A stretch of 62,621 nucleotides of DNA, from NCBI GenBank assembly GCA_017962025.1, contig JAGCWD010000022.1:1-62621 (forward strand), in the 5' to 3' direction. Both the position numbers and the translations under genes were made by a program. The notes under the pieces are model-generated. The model ran no database searches and was not told the origin of the DNA. It saw only the letters and a list, made by a program, of their open reading frames with translations. This DNA is from Bacteroidales bacterium. GTDB lineage: Bacteria; Bacteroidota; Bacteroidia; Bacteroidales; UBA932. Positions 9,635-19,035 of this stretch are shown piece after piece (the stretch's first letter is position 1; every line of letters begins with the position of its first letter).

Positions 9635-12172
9635 ATGGGAAGAATCTTGACAACCTTGCTCGCGCTGGCCTTCTGCGTTGGCGCCTGGGCCGAAAACTGG
9701 AAGCCATCCGAATGGCCGGTACTGAAGCATTACGACAAAGACCATCTTGAAAGAGTAGCTCTTCCGCTCGGTGGTATCGGCACCGGTACGGTATCCCTGG
9801 GAGGCCGTGGTGAGATCAGGGACTGGGAGATAATGAACGTACCTGGCAAGGGCAACAGCTCGACAGTGACAGGGAACGACGCTCCCCTTTTCGCCATATT
9901 CACAAAAGCTGGAAAAGAGAGTCAGACAAGGCTTCTCGCCGGTCCCCTTTATCCTCAGGAATATCTACATTACGAGGGACGTCCGGTTGACCACCATGGC
10001 CTGCCTCGTTTCGGGGAGGCATCCTTCGATGCAGCCTATCCCTTCGGCCAGGTCAACCTGAGCGATCCTTCCATGCCGGTGAAGGTAAGGATCAAGGGGT
10101 TCAACCCGCTGATTCCGGGAGACTCCGAATCCAGCGGTCTCCCCCTGGCTGTCCTGAGCTATGAAGTGACCAACACCTCCAGTGTCCAAATGGAGGTGGC
10201 CGTGTGCGGAGCGATCCGCAACTTTATCGGCCGGGACGGACAGGATTACACCCTCAACTGGAAAGGAGACAGGATTCCAACAGGAGCGAAAGGTAACAAG
10301 AATGAGTACCGGGAGTCCGGGCAGGTCCGCGGAATATATTTCCATACCGAAGGAGTGGACCCTAATGACAAAGCCTGGGGCAACTTCAGCCTCACCACCG
10401 ACAGTCCCGACCAAGTGACTTTCCGTACCTTCACTACCGATAACAACTGGTCCAATTCCATGCTCAACTTCTGGGATGATCTGAGCGATGACGGCCTTAT
10501 CTCCAATCCGGAGGCAAGCATCCGTCATTCGGTCGGGAATGACCAGGACCCGATGGGAGCACTGTCCGTCAAGGCTGTCCTGAAGCCGGGTGAGACAAGA
10601 TGCTTCAATTTCTTCCTGACCTGGAATTTTCCCAACCGGAAAGCCTGGTCCAGCGAGAAAGTAGGTAACTACTACAGCACCCTTTACCCCGATTCATGGG
10701 AATCAGCCCTTCAGTTCATTCCACGCATAGGCGAACTGGAGAGCAGGACTCTTTCCTTCCTGGATGCATTCCTCACCTCCTCCCTGCCTGGAGTGGTCAA
10801 GGAAGCCGCATTGTTCAATCTTGCAGTCCTGCGTTCCCAGACTGTTTTCAGGGTAGAAGACGGGCACATGCTGGGTTGGGAAGGAGTAATGGATCATTAC
10901 GGATCATGTGCCGGATCATGCACCCACGTCTGGAACTATGAAGTGGCCACTCCCTTCCTGTTCGGCGACCTTGCCCGGACCATGAGGGATGTTGAATTCC
11001 GCTACGCAATGAATCCCGACGGTGCAATGGACTTCAGGATCAACCTGCCGCTGGGATCGAAACCGGATCCAAACCAGATTGCCGCGGACGGTCAGATGGG
11101 GTGCATTTTGAAACTTTACAGGGAATGGCAGCTGAGCGGTGACAACGGATTCCTGAAGGAATACTGGCCAGCATGCAAAAGCGCACTTAGCTTTGCATGG
11201 AAGGAGAAAGGCTGGGATGGAAACTGCGACGGAGTCATGGAAGGTTCTCAGCATAACACGATGGACGTCAATTACTTCGGACCAAATCCCCAGATGGGGT
11301 TCTGGTACATGGGCGCCCTCAGGGCTGCTGAAGAGATGGCAAGGGCCATGAAAGACAGGGACTTCGAAAAGAAATGCCGCAGCCTGTTCGAAGCCGGAAG
11401 CGCCTGGATGGACGCGAATCTTTTCAATGGTGAGTACTATGAACACAAGATCACGGATCCTGAGACCTTCCTGTTCCTCCCTGAAGGCTCGGATAAGACC
11501 CCGCCATTCCAGCTAGGGAAAGGTTGCCTGGTGGACCAGTTGGTGGGACAATATATGGCCCACATCTGCGGACTCGGCTACCTTGGAGACAAGGACCATA
11601 TCCGCAAGACCCTTGAAAGCATCATGAAGTACAACTTCGTACCGGACGTAAGCGGTACTTTCAATAACCTGCGTTCCTACGTAATGGGACATGAGGCGTG
11701 CCTGCTGATGGCTTCCTGGCCCAAAGGAAGGCTTGAAGTACCCTTCCCTTACTTCCCCGAGGCAATGACAGGATTTGAATATTGTGCTGCGACCGGAATG
11801 CTCTACGAAGGGATGGAAGCCGAAGGCCTTAAATGCATAGAGGCCATTAGGGAACGCTTCGACGGGGCACGCCGCAATCCTTTCGACGAACCTGAATGCG
11901 GCAAGCACTACGCTCGTTCAATGGCCAGCTGGTCAGCAGTAATTGCAATGAGCGGATTCAATTACTCCGGGGTAGACAAGAGGTTCTGTATCACTGGAAA
12001 GCCAGGCAAATGGTTCTGGAGCAACGGCTCCGCATGGGGAACAGTAACGGTCGCCAAGGACAGGGCGACCGTCGAAATCATTGAAGGTTCGCTGGAAATA
12101 GATTCCTTCTTCTGCGGAGGCAGAAAGTTCAAGAAGCTAAAAAACGTACCTCACACCTATACCAAGGGTTAG
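9635..12172 (+). CDS. GH116-family glycosidase, exported
   Basis: 845 residues resembling non-lysosomal glucosylceramidase (GBA2) and other GH116 enzymes, which cleave beta-glucosides or beta-xylosides with retention. Signal peptide at about 1-20 (ending VGAWA). The N-terminal domain opens with LPLGGIGTGTVSLGGRGEIRDWEI, the family hallmark; the (alpha/alpha)6 catalytic domain spans roughly 370-820. Candidate catalytic residues are Glu436 in HVWNYE and Asp544 in SQHNTMD, matching the regions I recall as nucleophile and acid/base in the family. A bacterial substrate is more likely a plant glycan or glycoside than a ceramide. The gene ends inside the last codons of the convergent gene at 12137. 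Confidence 0.88.
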   Translation: MGRILTTLLALAFCVGAWAENWKPSEWPVLKHYDKDHLERVALPLGGIGTGTVSLGGRGEIRDWEIMNVPGKGNSSTVTGNDAPLFAIFTKAGKESQTRLLAGPLYPQEYLHYEGRPVDHHGLPRFGEASFDAAYPFGQVNLSDPSMPVKVRIKGFNPLIPGDSESSGLPLAVLSYEVTNTSSVQMEVAVCGAIRNFIGRDGQDYTLNWKGDRIPTGAKGNKNEYRESGQVRGIYFHTEGVDPNDKAWGNFSLTTDSPDQVTFRTFTTDNNWSNSMLNFWDDLSDDGLISNPEASIRHSVGNDQDPMGALSVKAVLKPGETRCFNFFLTWNFPNRKAWSSEKVGNYYSTLYPDSWESALQFIPRIGELESRTLSFLDAFLTSSLPGVVKEAALFNLAVLRSQTVFRVEDGHMLGWEGVMDHYGSCAGSCTHVWNYEVATPFLFGDLARTMRDVEFRYAMNPDGAMDFRINLPLGSKPDPNQIAADGQMGCILKLYREWQLSGDNGFLKEYWPACKSALSFAWKEKGWDGNCDGVMEGSQHNTMDVNYFGPNPQMGFWYMGALRAAEEMARAMKDRDFEKKCRSLFEAGSAWMDANLFNGEYYEHKITDPETFLFLPEGSDKTPPFQLGKGCLVDQLVGQYMAHICGLGYLGDKDHIRKTLESIMKYNFVPDVSGTFNNLRSYVMGHEACLLMASWPKGRLEVPFPYFPEAMTGFEYCAATGMLYEGMEAEGLKCIEAIRERFDGARRNPFDEPECGKHYARSMASWSAVIAMSGFNYSGVDKRFCITGKPGKWFWSNGSAWGTVTVAKDRATVEIIEGSLEIDSFFCGGRKFKKLKNVPHTYTKG

Positions 12173-12613
12173 GAGACCGTTTTCACGAATCTTACCTTCA
12201 CCTAGCATGAGACGGGGACGCAAGCTTACCGAGAACTGAAGCGGGAAGTCGAAGATGTACTCAAGTCCGACATTTCCGACGATTCCGGCATAAACTACGT
12301 TCTCATACTTTCCGCTGTCCCAAACCGCCACGCTGGCGCCTGGGCCTGCATAGAAGCCCCACTGGCCGGATGAAGTCCAATCCGGATGGGCAATCATGAA
12401 ATTATAAACTCCGTCGAAGTGGAAAGCATTTGTGCTGAACGCGTCGTCCAGACCCAGTTCGAATTCCAGGAAGTCGGAACCGCTGCCGACGTAGTTCTCG
12501 TAACTGATGTCCATACCATAGTTTCCTACGCGTCCACCAATTGCCTTTGGCTGGGCAGAGGCCACGACTGCCATGCCCAGGACCGCGGCGATAATGATTA
12601 AAGTCCTTTTCAT
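12137..12613 (-). CDS. Small outer membrane beta-barrel-like protein
   Basis: 158 residues, signal peptide ending VVASAQ (about 1-20). The rest alternates hydrophobic and polar residues with many Gly and aromatic positions and closes on a phenylalanine (GVRYVF), typical of an outer membrane beta barrel. No named family recognised. It is 38 bases downstream of rnfA and may be read through from it. Its last 36 bases overlap the end of the GH116 gene on the opposite strand. Confidence 0.7.
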   Translation of the reverse strand: MKRTLIIIAAVLGMAVVASAQPKAIGGRVGNYGMDISYENYVGSGSDFLEFELGLDDAFSTNAFHFDGVYNFMIAHPDWTSSGQWGFYAGPGASVAVWDSGKYENVVYAGIVGNVGLEYIFDFPLQFSVSLRPRLMLGEGKIRENGLLTLGIGVRYVF

Positions 12614-12651
12614 AATCTTTCCAAAGTTTAACAGAACGGTTTCTGCAAAAA

Positions 12652-13254
12652 CTATACAAGACCGGAGAACCCCATGAATGCCATGGCCAGGATTCCGCAG
12701 GTGATAAGGGCGATAGGGACGCCCTTGAACTGCCGGGGAACCTCGTTCATCTCAAGATGCTCCCTCAGGCCGGCAAACAGGATCAGAGCCATGCCATAAC
12801 CGATAGCGGTAGCGAAAGCATAGACCACTGATTCTCCCAGATTCAGCATGTGTGCAGCTCCTCCGCCGAAGGTGAATTCCTTGGTCACGACATTCAGTGC
12901 TACGCCAAGGACGGCGCAGTTCGTTGTGATAAGCGGCAGGAAAATACCCAGAGCCTGGTAAAGCGAAGGACTGATCTTCTTCAGTACTATCTCAACCATC
13001 TGTACGAGGGTTGCAATCACCAGGATGAAGGCAATGGTCTGAAGGAATGTGAGCCCGAACGGCATCAGCAGGTACTTGTTGATCAGGTAGGTCACCAGAG
13101 TCGCAAGGGTGATGACGAAGACCACGGCACCGGACATTCCGGTGGCTGTCGACAACTTGCTGGAGACTCCGATAAACGGACATGTGCCCAGGAACTGGGC
13201 CAGCATGATGTTATTGACGAATATCGCCGAAATAATGATGAGGAAATATTCCAT
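12652..13254 (-). CDS. rnfA: Rnf electron transport complex subunit RnfA
   Basis: Integral membrane subunit of the Na+ or H+-translocating ferredoxin:NAD+ oxidoreductase. 200 residues with six expected membrane segments. NNIMLAQFLGTCPFIGVSSKL near the N-terminus and PLITTNCAVLGVAL at about 100-115 are the half-repeat motifs shared with RnfE and NqrE. Its start is 3 bases after the rnfE stop. Last of the six rnf genes here (B, C, D, G, E, A order). Confidence 0.96.
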   Translation of the reverse strand: MEYFLIIISAIFVNNIMLAQFLGTCPFIGVSSKLSTATGMSGAVVFVITLATLVTYLINKYLLMPFGLTFLQTIAFILVIATLVQMVEIVLKKISPSLYQALGIFLPLITTNCAVLGVALNVVTKEFTFGGGAAHMLNLGESVVYAFATAIGYGMALILFAGLREHLEMNEVPRQFKGVPIALITCGILAMAFMGFSGLV

Positions 13255-13257
13255 GAC

Positions 13258-13848
13258 CTAGTTCTTTTTTGCGATTTTGTTGAAAAGTACCATAAGATAG
13301 CCAAGGGCGAGGAAAGCTCCGGGGGCCATCACGAAGACAAGGAGACCGTCTCCGGAAATGAATTTCCAGCCGAATGCGGATCCGCTGCCGAGTATCTCGC
13401 GGACGAGGCCGAGGACAGTAAGGCTCATTGTGAAACCGAAACCTATACCCAGACCATCCAAGGCTGAATCGACTATTCCGTTTTTGCTTGCGAATGCCTC
13501 CGCACGACCAAGGACGATGCAGTTCACTACAATCAGCGGGATGAACAGACCCAAGGTCTTGTACATGTCTGGAGTGTAAGCCTGCATGGCGAACTGGAGG
13601 ATCGTCACGAAGGTGGCGATAACGACTATATAGACTGGAATATGTACCTTGTCAGGGACTAGTGGCGCTATGGCGGAAATCACAATATTGGAGAGCACAA
13701 GGACGAACAGGGTGGCAAGGCCCATGCTCATACCGTTTATGGCCGATGTCGTCGTGGCCAGTGTCGGGCAAAGTCCAAGGAGAAGAACGAAAGTAGGATT
13801 CTCCTTGAAGAAACCTTTGGTGAAAATATTTAGTTTTCTCTTGCTCAT
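13258..13848 (-). CDS. rnfE: Rnf complex subunit RnfE
   Basis: Membrane subunit, 196 residues, paralogous to RnfA with inverted topology. Contains NPTFVLLLGLCPTLATTTSAINGMSMG near the N-terminus and PLIVVNCIVLGRAEAFASKNG in the second half, the two conserved half-channel motifs; in this family pairs of cysteines in RnfA and RnfE hold an in-membrane iron-sulfur centre. Spaced 3 bases from each neighbour. Confidence 0.96.
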   Translation of the reverse strand: MSKRKLNIFTKGFFKENPTFVLLLGLCPTLATTTSAINGMSMGLATLFVLVLSNIVISAIAPLVPDKVHIPVYIVVIATFVTILQFAMQAYTPDMYKTLGLFIPLIVVNCIVLGRAEAFASKNGIVDSALDGLGIGFGFTMSLTVLGLVREILGSGSAFGWKFISGDGLLVFVMAPGAFLALGYLMVLFNKIAKKN

Positions 13849-13851
13849 TGC

Positions 13852-14415
13852 CTATTCTCCTTTTATGGTCTTGAAAGCTTCGACGGCGTTCTTGACTGCG
13901 AGGGAATATGCCCTCGAAGTAATTGTCGAAGCAGTGATTGCGTCAACGTCCCCACCGTCTTTCTTGACAGAAAGGATCTTCTCTGAAGGATCAAAGCCCT
14001 TGAACTGGGAGTAGAAGTGCTCGTCTGAGGTACACTTGGCTCCAAGTCCTGGAGTCTCAGTGTGGGAGAGGACGGAAGTGTTGTACACCTTTCCGTCCGG
14101 AGTTATTCCGACCATCAGGGTCAGGGGTCCGCCGAAGCCGACAGTCGTAGACTTGATGGCATAGGCCTGAACGGCATCGCCTGAGGTGCTGACATAATAT
14201 TCAGAAGCCTGACCTCCTACTTCGAGGGTTTTCGCCTCGGAAAGGTCTCCTCCCTCTGGAAGTACAGCTCCGATAGAGGCCTTCAGGATATCGGCATTTG
14301 CCTTTGCGATAGGTTCAGCTGTAAGGACGTACATTCCTCCGAGGAGTGCGGAGCAAACCAAACAGACAGCCGTCAGGCATAGGACCATGTTGATAAGATT
14401 GGATTTTGCTGCCAT
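13852..14415 (-). CDS. rnfG: Rnf complex subunit RnfG (FMN carrier)
   Basis: 187 residues with one N-terminal membrane anchor (about 10-32) and an extracytoplasmic FMN-binding domain. The threonine that takes covalent FMN is expected in DAITASTITSRA near residue 165, matching the S/T-G-A-T-x-T-S/T type motif. VLSHTETPGLGAKC is the other conserved segment. It passes electrons between RnfD and the other membrane subunits. Confidence 0.95.
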   Translation of the reverse strand: MAAKSNLINMVLCLTAVCLVCSALLGGMYVLTAEPIAKANADILKASIGAVLPEGGDLSEAKTLEVGGQASEYYVSTSGDAVQAYAIKSTTVGFGGPLTLMVGITPDGKVYNTSVLSHTETPGLGAKCTSDEHFYSQFKGFDPSEKILSVKKDGGDVDAITASTITSRAYSLAVKNAVEAFKTIKGE

Positions 14416-14418
14416 AAT

Positions 14419-15402
14419 CTATGCCCTCCCGTATTTTTTCTGGTGGAACCAGTTGTTTAAAAGAGGAACTGTAGAGTTCATGATAAGGATTGCAAAGCTC
14501 ATTCCCTCGGGATAGGAACCGAAATACCTGATCATCAGGGTAATGAAACCGATCCCTATACCGAAGATGATTCCACCCTTAGTAGTCATCGGAGATGTTA
14601 CGTAGTCGGTAGCCATGAAGCAGGAACCGAGAAGGAGACCACCGGTGAGGAGGTTGAAGAGAGGATCGGTGAACTGTGCAGGATTTGCAAGCCAGAAGAT
14701 GCATGACACGGCGGCCACGGTGCCGAGGATCGACAATGTAATCCAGGGCTTGATAACCTTGCGGGCCACCAGGTAGATGAATCCGACCAGGATGGCGATG
14801 GCGCAGGCCTCACCGGCTGAACCGCCTATGTTCGCAAAGAGCATCTGGGAATATGAATACCCGTGCTGGGCCATAAGCTCAGGAACTGACGCTCCCTGCA
14901 TCAAGCCTTCCTTTATGACTCCGAGAGGAGTGGCTCCGGAAATGGCGTCAACTCCGAAAAGTCCCTGGGGAATCTCCCAATGGGTCATGTAAGTCGGGAA
15001 GGAAATCAACAGGAAGACACGGCCCACTAGGGCGGGATTGAATACGTTCTGTCCCAGGCCTCCGAAGGTCATCTTGGCTACTCCTATGGCAACCAGAGCC
15101 CCGATGAACACGACCCACCAGGGAGTGGTCGTCGGAAGGTTGAGGGCCAGGAGGATACCGGTCACAATCGCAGACCAGTCCCCTATCGTGGAAGCCTTTT
15201 TAAGGCAATACCTTGTGATCAGATATTCGACCAGCACGCATGAAAGGACGCTGACGGCCAGAACCAGCAACTCTTTCCAGCCATAGAAGACGACCGAAAC
15301 GATAACTGCCGGAAGCAAGGCAATCACTACGTCACGCATCAGGACCGCGGTAGTGGTCTTGGAGTGCAGGTGCGGATTGGGTGATACCAACATTTTATCC
15401 AT
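14419..15402 (-). CDS. rnfD: Rnf complex subunit RnfD
   Basis: 327-residue membrane flavoprotein subunit with about nine hydrophobic segments. SPNPHLHSKTTTAVLMRDVVIAL near the N-terminus is a family signature; the covalent FMN threonine is expected in VDAISGATPLG near residue 155. Lies 3 bases from rnfC and 3 from rnfG, so all are made from one transcript. Confidence 0.95.
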   Translation of the reverse strand: MDKMLVSPNPHLHSKTTTAVLMRDVVIALLPAVIVSVVFYGWKELLVLAVSVLSCVLVEYLITRYCLKKASTIGDWSAIVTGILLALNLPTTTPWWVVFIGALVAIGVAKMTFGGLGQNVFNPALVGRVFLLISFPTYMTHWEIPQGLFGVDAISGATPLGVIKEGLMQGASVPELMAQHGYSYSQMLFANIGGSAGEACAIAILVGFIYLVARKVIKPWITLSILGTVAAVSCIFWLANPAQFTDPLFNLLTGGLLLGSCFMATDYVTSPMTTKGGIIFGIGIGFITLMIRYFGSYPEGMSFAILIMNSTVPLLNNWFHQKKYGRA

Positions 15403-15405
15403 ACG

Positions 15406-16803
15406 CTATTCAGTTTTAGCTTTAGCGGCCTCGGCAGCAGCCTTGGCAGCTGCAGCGCGGGCTTTCATAATTCCCATGATCTGGCCTCTGGCCTGGCTGA
15501 TAACATCCAGGAGCGGAATCCCCGCAGGACAGGAATAGAGACAACAGCCACACATGATACAATCCTGTACGGCATTTTCTTCAAGGGCCTCTGTGTTCCC
15601 GGCCTTGGCGAGACGGTTGAGAAGGAAGGGCTCAAGGCCCATAGGGCAGGCGTCAGCACATTTGCCGCAGCGGATGCAACTGCTGTCGGGCATCCTCTTG
15701 GTCTGCTCCCTGGTAAGGAAGAGAAGGCCACCTGTTCCCTTCAAGGTGGCGGCCTCAAGGTTAGCGATTGCCTTTCCCATCATGGGACCTCCGCTGATGA
15801 CCTTGGCTGCATTCTCAGGAACCCCACCAAGATAATCAATTATGTAGTTCAGCGGGGTACCGACCCTGACGAGAAGGTTAGCCTGATGGGGGAAACATTC
15901 TCCCGTAACTGTCACAGAATTGTCCACCAGAGGTTTGTTCTTCTGGACGGCCTCATAAACGGCCAGGGCGGTGCAGACATTGTCCACGACTGCGCCTACA
16001 TCGATCGGAAGTCCTCCGGATTTGACCTGACGGTGCATGACGGCATCAATGAGCTGCTTCTCACCTCCTTCAGGATATTTCTTCATGAGGGACAAAACCT
16101 CGATTCCGGCATAATCGGCAGACTTGGCTTTCAGACCCTCTACTACTTTGGTAATATGCTCGATAGCCTCGGGCTTGTTATCTTCGATTGCGATGGTTGC
16201 CTTATCAACTCCAAGTGCCTTCTTGATGATAGCGGTACCGATGACAACCTGCTCTCCTTTCTCCAGGAGCGTACGGAAATCGGAAGTAAGGTAAGGCTCA
16301 CATTCACAACCGTTAATGATAAGCATCTCGCACTTCTTTCCAGGAGGAGGGCTGAGTTTGACATGGGTCGGGAATGTAGCTCCACCAAGTCCGACAACTC
16401 CACCGAGTTTGATTTTCTCGATAATCTCTTTGGGATCCTGGGGGATTTCAGTAATGAGGGTGTCGGTCCTGTCAATTCCTTCCATCCACTCGTCTCCTTC
16501 AACTGCAATTTCAACCACTGTCTGGTTATTGCCTGAAAGATCCTTCCTTGGGCCTATGGACTTTACGGTTCCGGAAACGGAAGAATGGATGTATGCGGAC
16601 ATGAACCCGCCTGGCTCGGCTATGACCTGGCCGGCCTTTACCTTATCACCGACAGCTACTACCGGCTTGGCCGGAGCGCCGATGTGCTGGGCAACAGCAA
16701 TGTACACTACCGGAGGCGTGGGCAGGGTCTCGATCTTGCAATCTCTCGAGATCTTGGCGTCATTGGGATGGACGCCTCCTATGGAGAATGTTCTTCTAGC
16801 CAT
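15406..16803 (-). CDS. rnfC: Rnf complex subunit RnfC
   Basis: Peripheral subunit that binds NADH/FMN and two 4Fe-4S clusters. 465 residues. LGGVVGLGGATFPTHVKLSPP is the nucleotide-binding glycine-rich stretch; the ferredoxin-like motifs are CIRCGKCADACPMGLEP and CIMCGCCLYSCPAGIPL (roughly residues 374-425). The C-terminus is a short Ala/Lys-rich tail, shorter than the long repeat tail of gammaproteobacterial RnfC. It overlaps the rnfB stop by 8 bases. Confidence 0.96.
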   Translation of the reverse strand: MARRTFSIGGVHPNDAKISRDCKIETLPTPPVVYIAVAQHIGAPAKPVVAVGDKVKAGQVIAEPGGFMSAYIHSSVSGTVKSIGPRKDLSGNNQTVVEIAVEGDEWMEGIDRTDTLITEIPQDPKEIIEKIKLGGVVGLGGATFPTHVKLSPPPGKKCEMLIINGCECEPYLTSDFRTLLEKGEQVVIGTAIIKKALGVDKATIAIEDNKPEAIEHITKVVEGLKAKSADYAGIEVLSLMKKYPEGGEKQLIDAVMHRQVKSGGLPIDVGAVVDNVCTALAVYEAVQKNKPLVDNSVTVTGECFPHQANLLVRVGTPLNYIIDYLGGVPENAAKVISGGPMMGKAIANLEAATLKGTGGLLFLTREQTKRMPDSSCIRCGKCADACPMGLEPFLLNRLAKAGNTEALEENAVQDCIMCGCCLYSCPAGIPLLDVISQARGQIMGIMKARAAAAKAAAEAAKAKTE

Positions 16804-17770
16804 TGTTTTCCTCCTTCTTTACTTCGTTATTCCCTTCTACCGGCTGAGGGGCAGTTGCAGCTTTTGCGGCTTCAGCAGCTGCGGCAGCGGCTTCGCGGGC
16901 TTTCTTCTGGCGCTCCTGGATCCTGGCCTTCACGGCATCCTTGTCCAGCGGCTTGGGGAAGTTGACTCCATGGATGGCTCCAGTGGGGCACATGGCCTCG
17001 CACTCACGGCAAAGCTTGCACTTCTCGGGATCGATATAAGCCACGTTGTTTTCAAGGACGATGGCACCGTGAGTACAGGTCTTGACACATATTCCGCAAC
17101 CGATACAAGCGGCTGCACAGGCCTTCTTAGCTGCGGGACCCTTGTCTTTGTTGACGCAGGAGACATATTCCCTCATCCCCCTCGGACCCTTCTTCCTCAG
17201 TTCGATTATTGCCTTCGGACAAGCCTTGGTACAGGCTCCACAAGCGGTACATTTGCTTTCGTCAACTACCGGGAGGCCAGTTTCAGGATCCATTGAAAGG
17301 GCACCGAACTGACAGGCAGCAACGCAGTCTCCGCAACCAAGGCAACCGAACGCACAACCGGTGTCTCCGGCATAGAGCGATGCCTTGACCTTGCAGGAAA
17401 TGGAGCCGTCATAGTCGTTGACCTTCGGCCTGTTTGTGCAAGTACCGTTACAGCGCACCACAGCAACCATAGGAGCCTTCTCCTTGATTTCATAACCCAA
17501 AATCTCGGCGACCTTCTTCATCGTCTCATTGCCTCCGACAGGACAGAAGTGGTTGTCCAGGTTCGGAGCCTTCACCGCGGAATCGGCAAAAGCGTGACAT
17601 CCGGCAAAACCGCAACCACCGCAGTTGGCACCGGGCATGGCCTTTTCCACTAGCTCTATGCGTGGATCCTCTTCTACCTTGAACCGCTGCGCGACAAGGT
17701 AAAGGGTCAACGCAAGCAGCAGGCCTAGTCCTGAGATGATTGCGATGGTCCAGATAATAGTAGTTATCAT
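16796..17770 (-). CDS. rnfB: Rnf complex subunit RnfB (polyferredoxin)
   Basis: 324-residue subunit that accepts electrons from ferredoxin. One N-terminal membrane segment (about 3-26), then a 4Fe-4S domain with CGGCGFAGCHAFA near residue 50, followed by three pairs of ferredoxin motifs: CGDCVAACQ, CTACGACTKACP, CIGCGICVKTC and CKLCRECEAMCP. The C-terminus is an Ala/Lys/Glu-rich tail. First gene of the rnf set; the RseC-like gene precedes it by 15 bases. Confidence 0.96.
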   Translation of the reverse strand: MITTIIWTIAIISGLGLLLALTLYLVAQRFKVEEDPRIELVEKAMPGANCGGCGFAGCHAFADSAVKAPNLDNHFCPVGGNETMKKVAEILGYEIKEKAPMVAVVRCNGTCTNRPKVNDYDGSISCKVKASLYAGDTGCAFGCLGCGDCVAACQFGALSMDPETGLPVVDESKCTACGACTKACPKAIIELRKKGPRGMREYVSCVNKDKGPAAKKACAAACIGCGICVKTCTHGAIVLENNVAYIDPEKCKLCRECEAMCPTGAIHGVNFPKPLDKDAVKARIQERQKKAREAAAAAAEAAKAATAPQPVEGNNEVKKEENNG

Positions 17771-17785
17771 ATTGTAATTAGGAAA

Positions 17786-18199
17786 TTAGTTCCTTATGTA
17801 AAACTCATACTCCCCTGCCAAACGTCCTTTGAAAAGGTAAAGTATCAGGTAGTATAGGGCTACTCCGGCAACGGCCAATAATCCGCCGGCCAGTTCTCCC
17901 AGCCCAATCAATGGCAAAGATAATATTAAAATAAGTAAAATCATTGCCGGAATCGCATAAGATAGCAAAACCGCCTTGAGCCCGGTCTTCGGAGCAAGGC
18001 AGACTTCAACTTCCTGACCCACGGAAAAAACCTTTCCGCGAACGGCAGGTACCTCGACTATCTTTTTCCTGGATTCCGACATACCGCACAGACCGGCGGC
18101 ATGGCAGGCTGAACACGCAGATTCCGAGACAATTTCAACACTGATGATGCCCTGTCCGGAAGAAATGACCTTCCCTTTATGAGAGATAAGTTCGGCCAT
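17786..18199 (-). CDS. RseC/MucC-like membrane protein
   Basis: 137 residues. An N-terminal domain with CSACHAAGLCGMSESRKK (a four-cysteine cluster at about 29-38) is followed by two adjacent membrane segments (about 74-118). This is the RseC/MucC fold, which in Rhodobacter and E. coli works with Rnf/Rsx in reducing SoxR or in sigma-E control. Here it sits directly before rnfB, as is common in Bacteroidota, so a role in Rnf assembly or cluster loading is plausible but unproven. Start: the TTG at 18202 gives an extra Met-Met; the ATG at 18199 shares its A with the stop of the upstream gene (TGATG), so it is preferred. Confidence 0.85.
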   Translation of the reverse strand: MAELISHKGKVISSGQGIISVEIVSESACSACHAAGLCGMSESRKKIVEVPAVRGKVFSVGQEVEVCLAPKTGLKAVLLSYAIPAMILLILILSLPLIGLGELAGGLLAVAGVALYYLILYLFKGRLAGEYEFYIRN

Positions 18200-19035
18200 C
18201 AATCAACTATGCATGAAACCGGGTGCTTGAGTCCGGAATAAGAATTCAGACGCCCGCGTACCTGGCCGATCTTCAAAGGAGCCACGAAGTAAACGGGAAT
18301 CTTGTTTTCGTCGTCTGAGAACCAGGCAAAGAGGGAGCTGTCCCCTTCGAAGGATTCTCCTTTCGGTACCTCGAACCCGAACTTCAGACACCTCATGTTC
18401 TTGCCGGACACCTTTCTTTTCTCCTTTCCGTAATAGACGAAATGGATGCTATGGACCTTATGGTCACAGGCATAGGTCATAGGATAACGCCCTCCTTCCT
18501 TCAGTTTCGAGATGTCCATGTTCTGCAACATGAAGAAAAGCATGGCGACATCGTAGGTGCAATCATCCTTGGGGAGGGTAACGGAGAATTCTCCCTTCTT
18601 GGAATTGTTTATCTGGGCATTGATTTGGTTCGGAGAATAGGTGTAGAGGTTTGTACACCAGTAATTGCCTTCAACACAGTCCCTTGTGAATTTGACCGGT
18701 TTGAGGCCGTCATAAGTGAACCAGCAGTCGAAATCTTCCTTGAGCTTGAACACCTGCTCATAGAATTTCTGGATCTTGCCCCTCAAGGAACCATGATAGC
18801 ATTTCTGACCGTTGACAACGGTAGAATCCAACTTCAGGGTAGCCTGGGCGACATCGGCGTTGATAGGGCCTAATTTGTAATGGACAGTGTAAACGAGATT
18901 CTCTCCTGCCTTGAAGGCTATCTTGTCCTTAGAAAGATTAAGAGGAAGGCAGGTCTTTCCGTCCCCTGCGCGCATGGAAATGCCTGCAAGGAGAAGGACG
19001 GCCACAGCGATGGAGAGTCTGTACAATCTTTTCAT
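18199..19035 (-). CDS. DUF3108 exported protein
   Basis: 278 residues with a signal peptide ending near residue 23 (SMRAG). The sequence fits the DUF3108 family (GENLVYTVHYKLGPINADVAQATLKL at the start, KKVSGKNMRCLKF later), beta-rich periplasmic proteins of unknown function. It overlaps dnaB by one base (TGATG) and the RseC-like gene by one base, so it is tightly coupled between replication and Rnf genes. Whether that coupling is functional or only economical cannot be told. Confidence 0.82.
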   Translation of the reverse strand: MKRLYRLSIAVAVLLLAGISMRAGDGKTCLPLNLSKDKIAFKAGENLVYTVHYKLGPINADVAQATLKLDSTVVNGQKCYHGSLRGKIQKFYEQVFKLKEDFDCWFTYDGLKPVKFTRDCVEGNYWCTNLYTYSPNQINAQINNSKKGEFSVTLPKDDCTYDVAMLFFMLQNMDISKLKEGGRYPMTYACDHKVHSIHFVYYGKEKRKVSGKNMRCLKFGFEVPKGESFEGDSSLFAWFSDDENKIPVYFVAPLKIGQVRGRLNSYSGLKHPVSCIVD

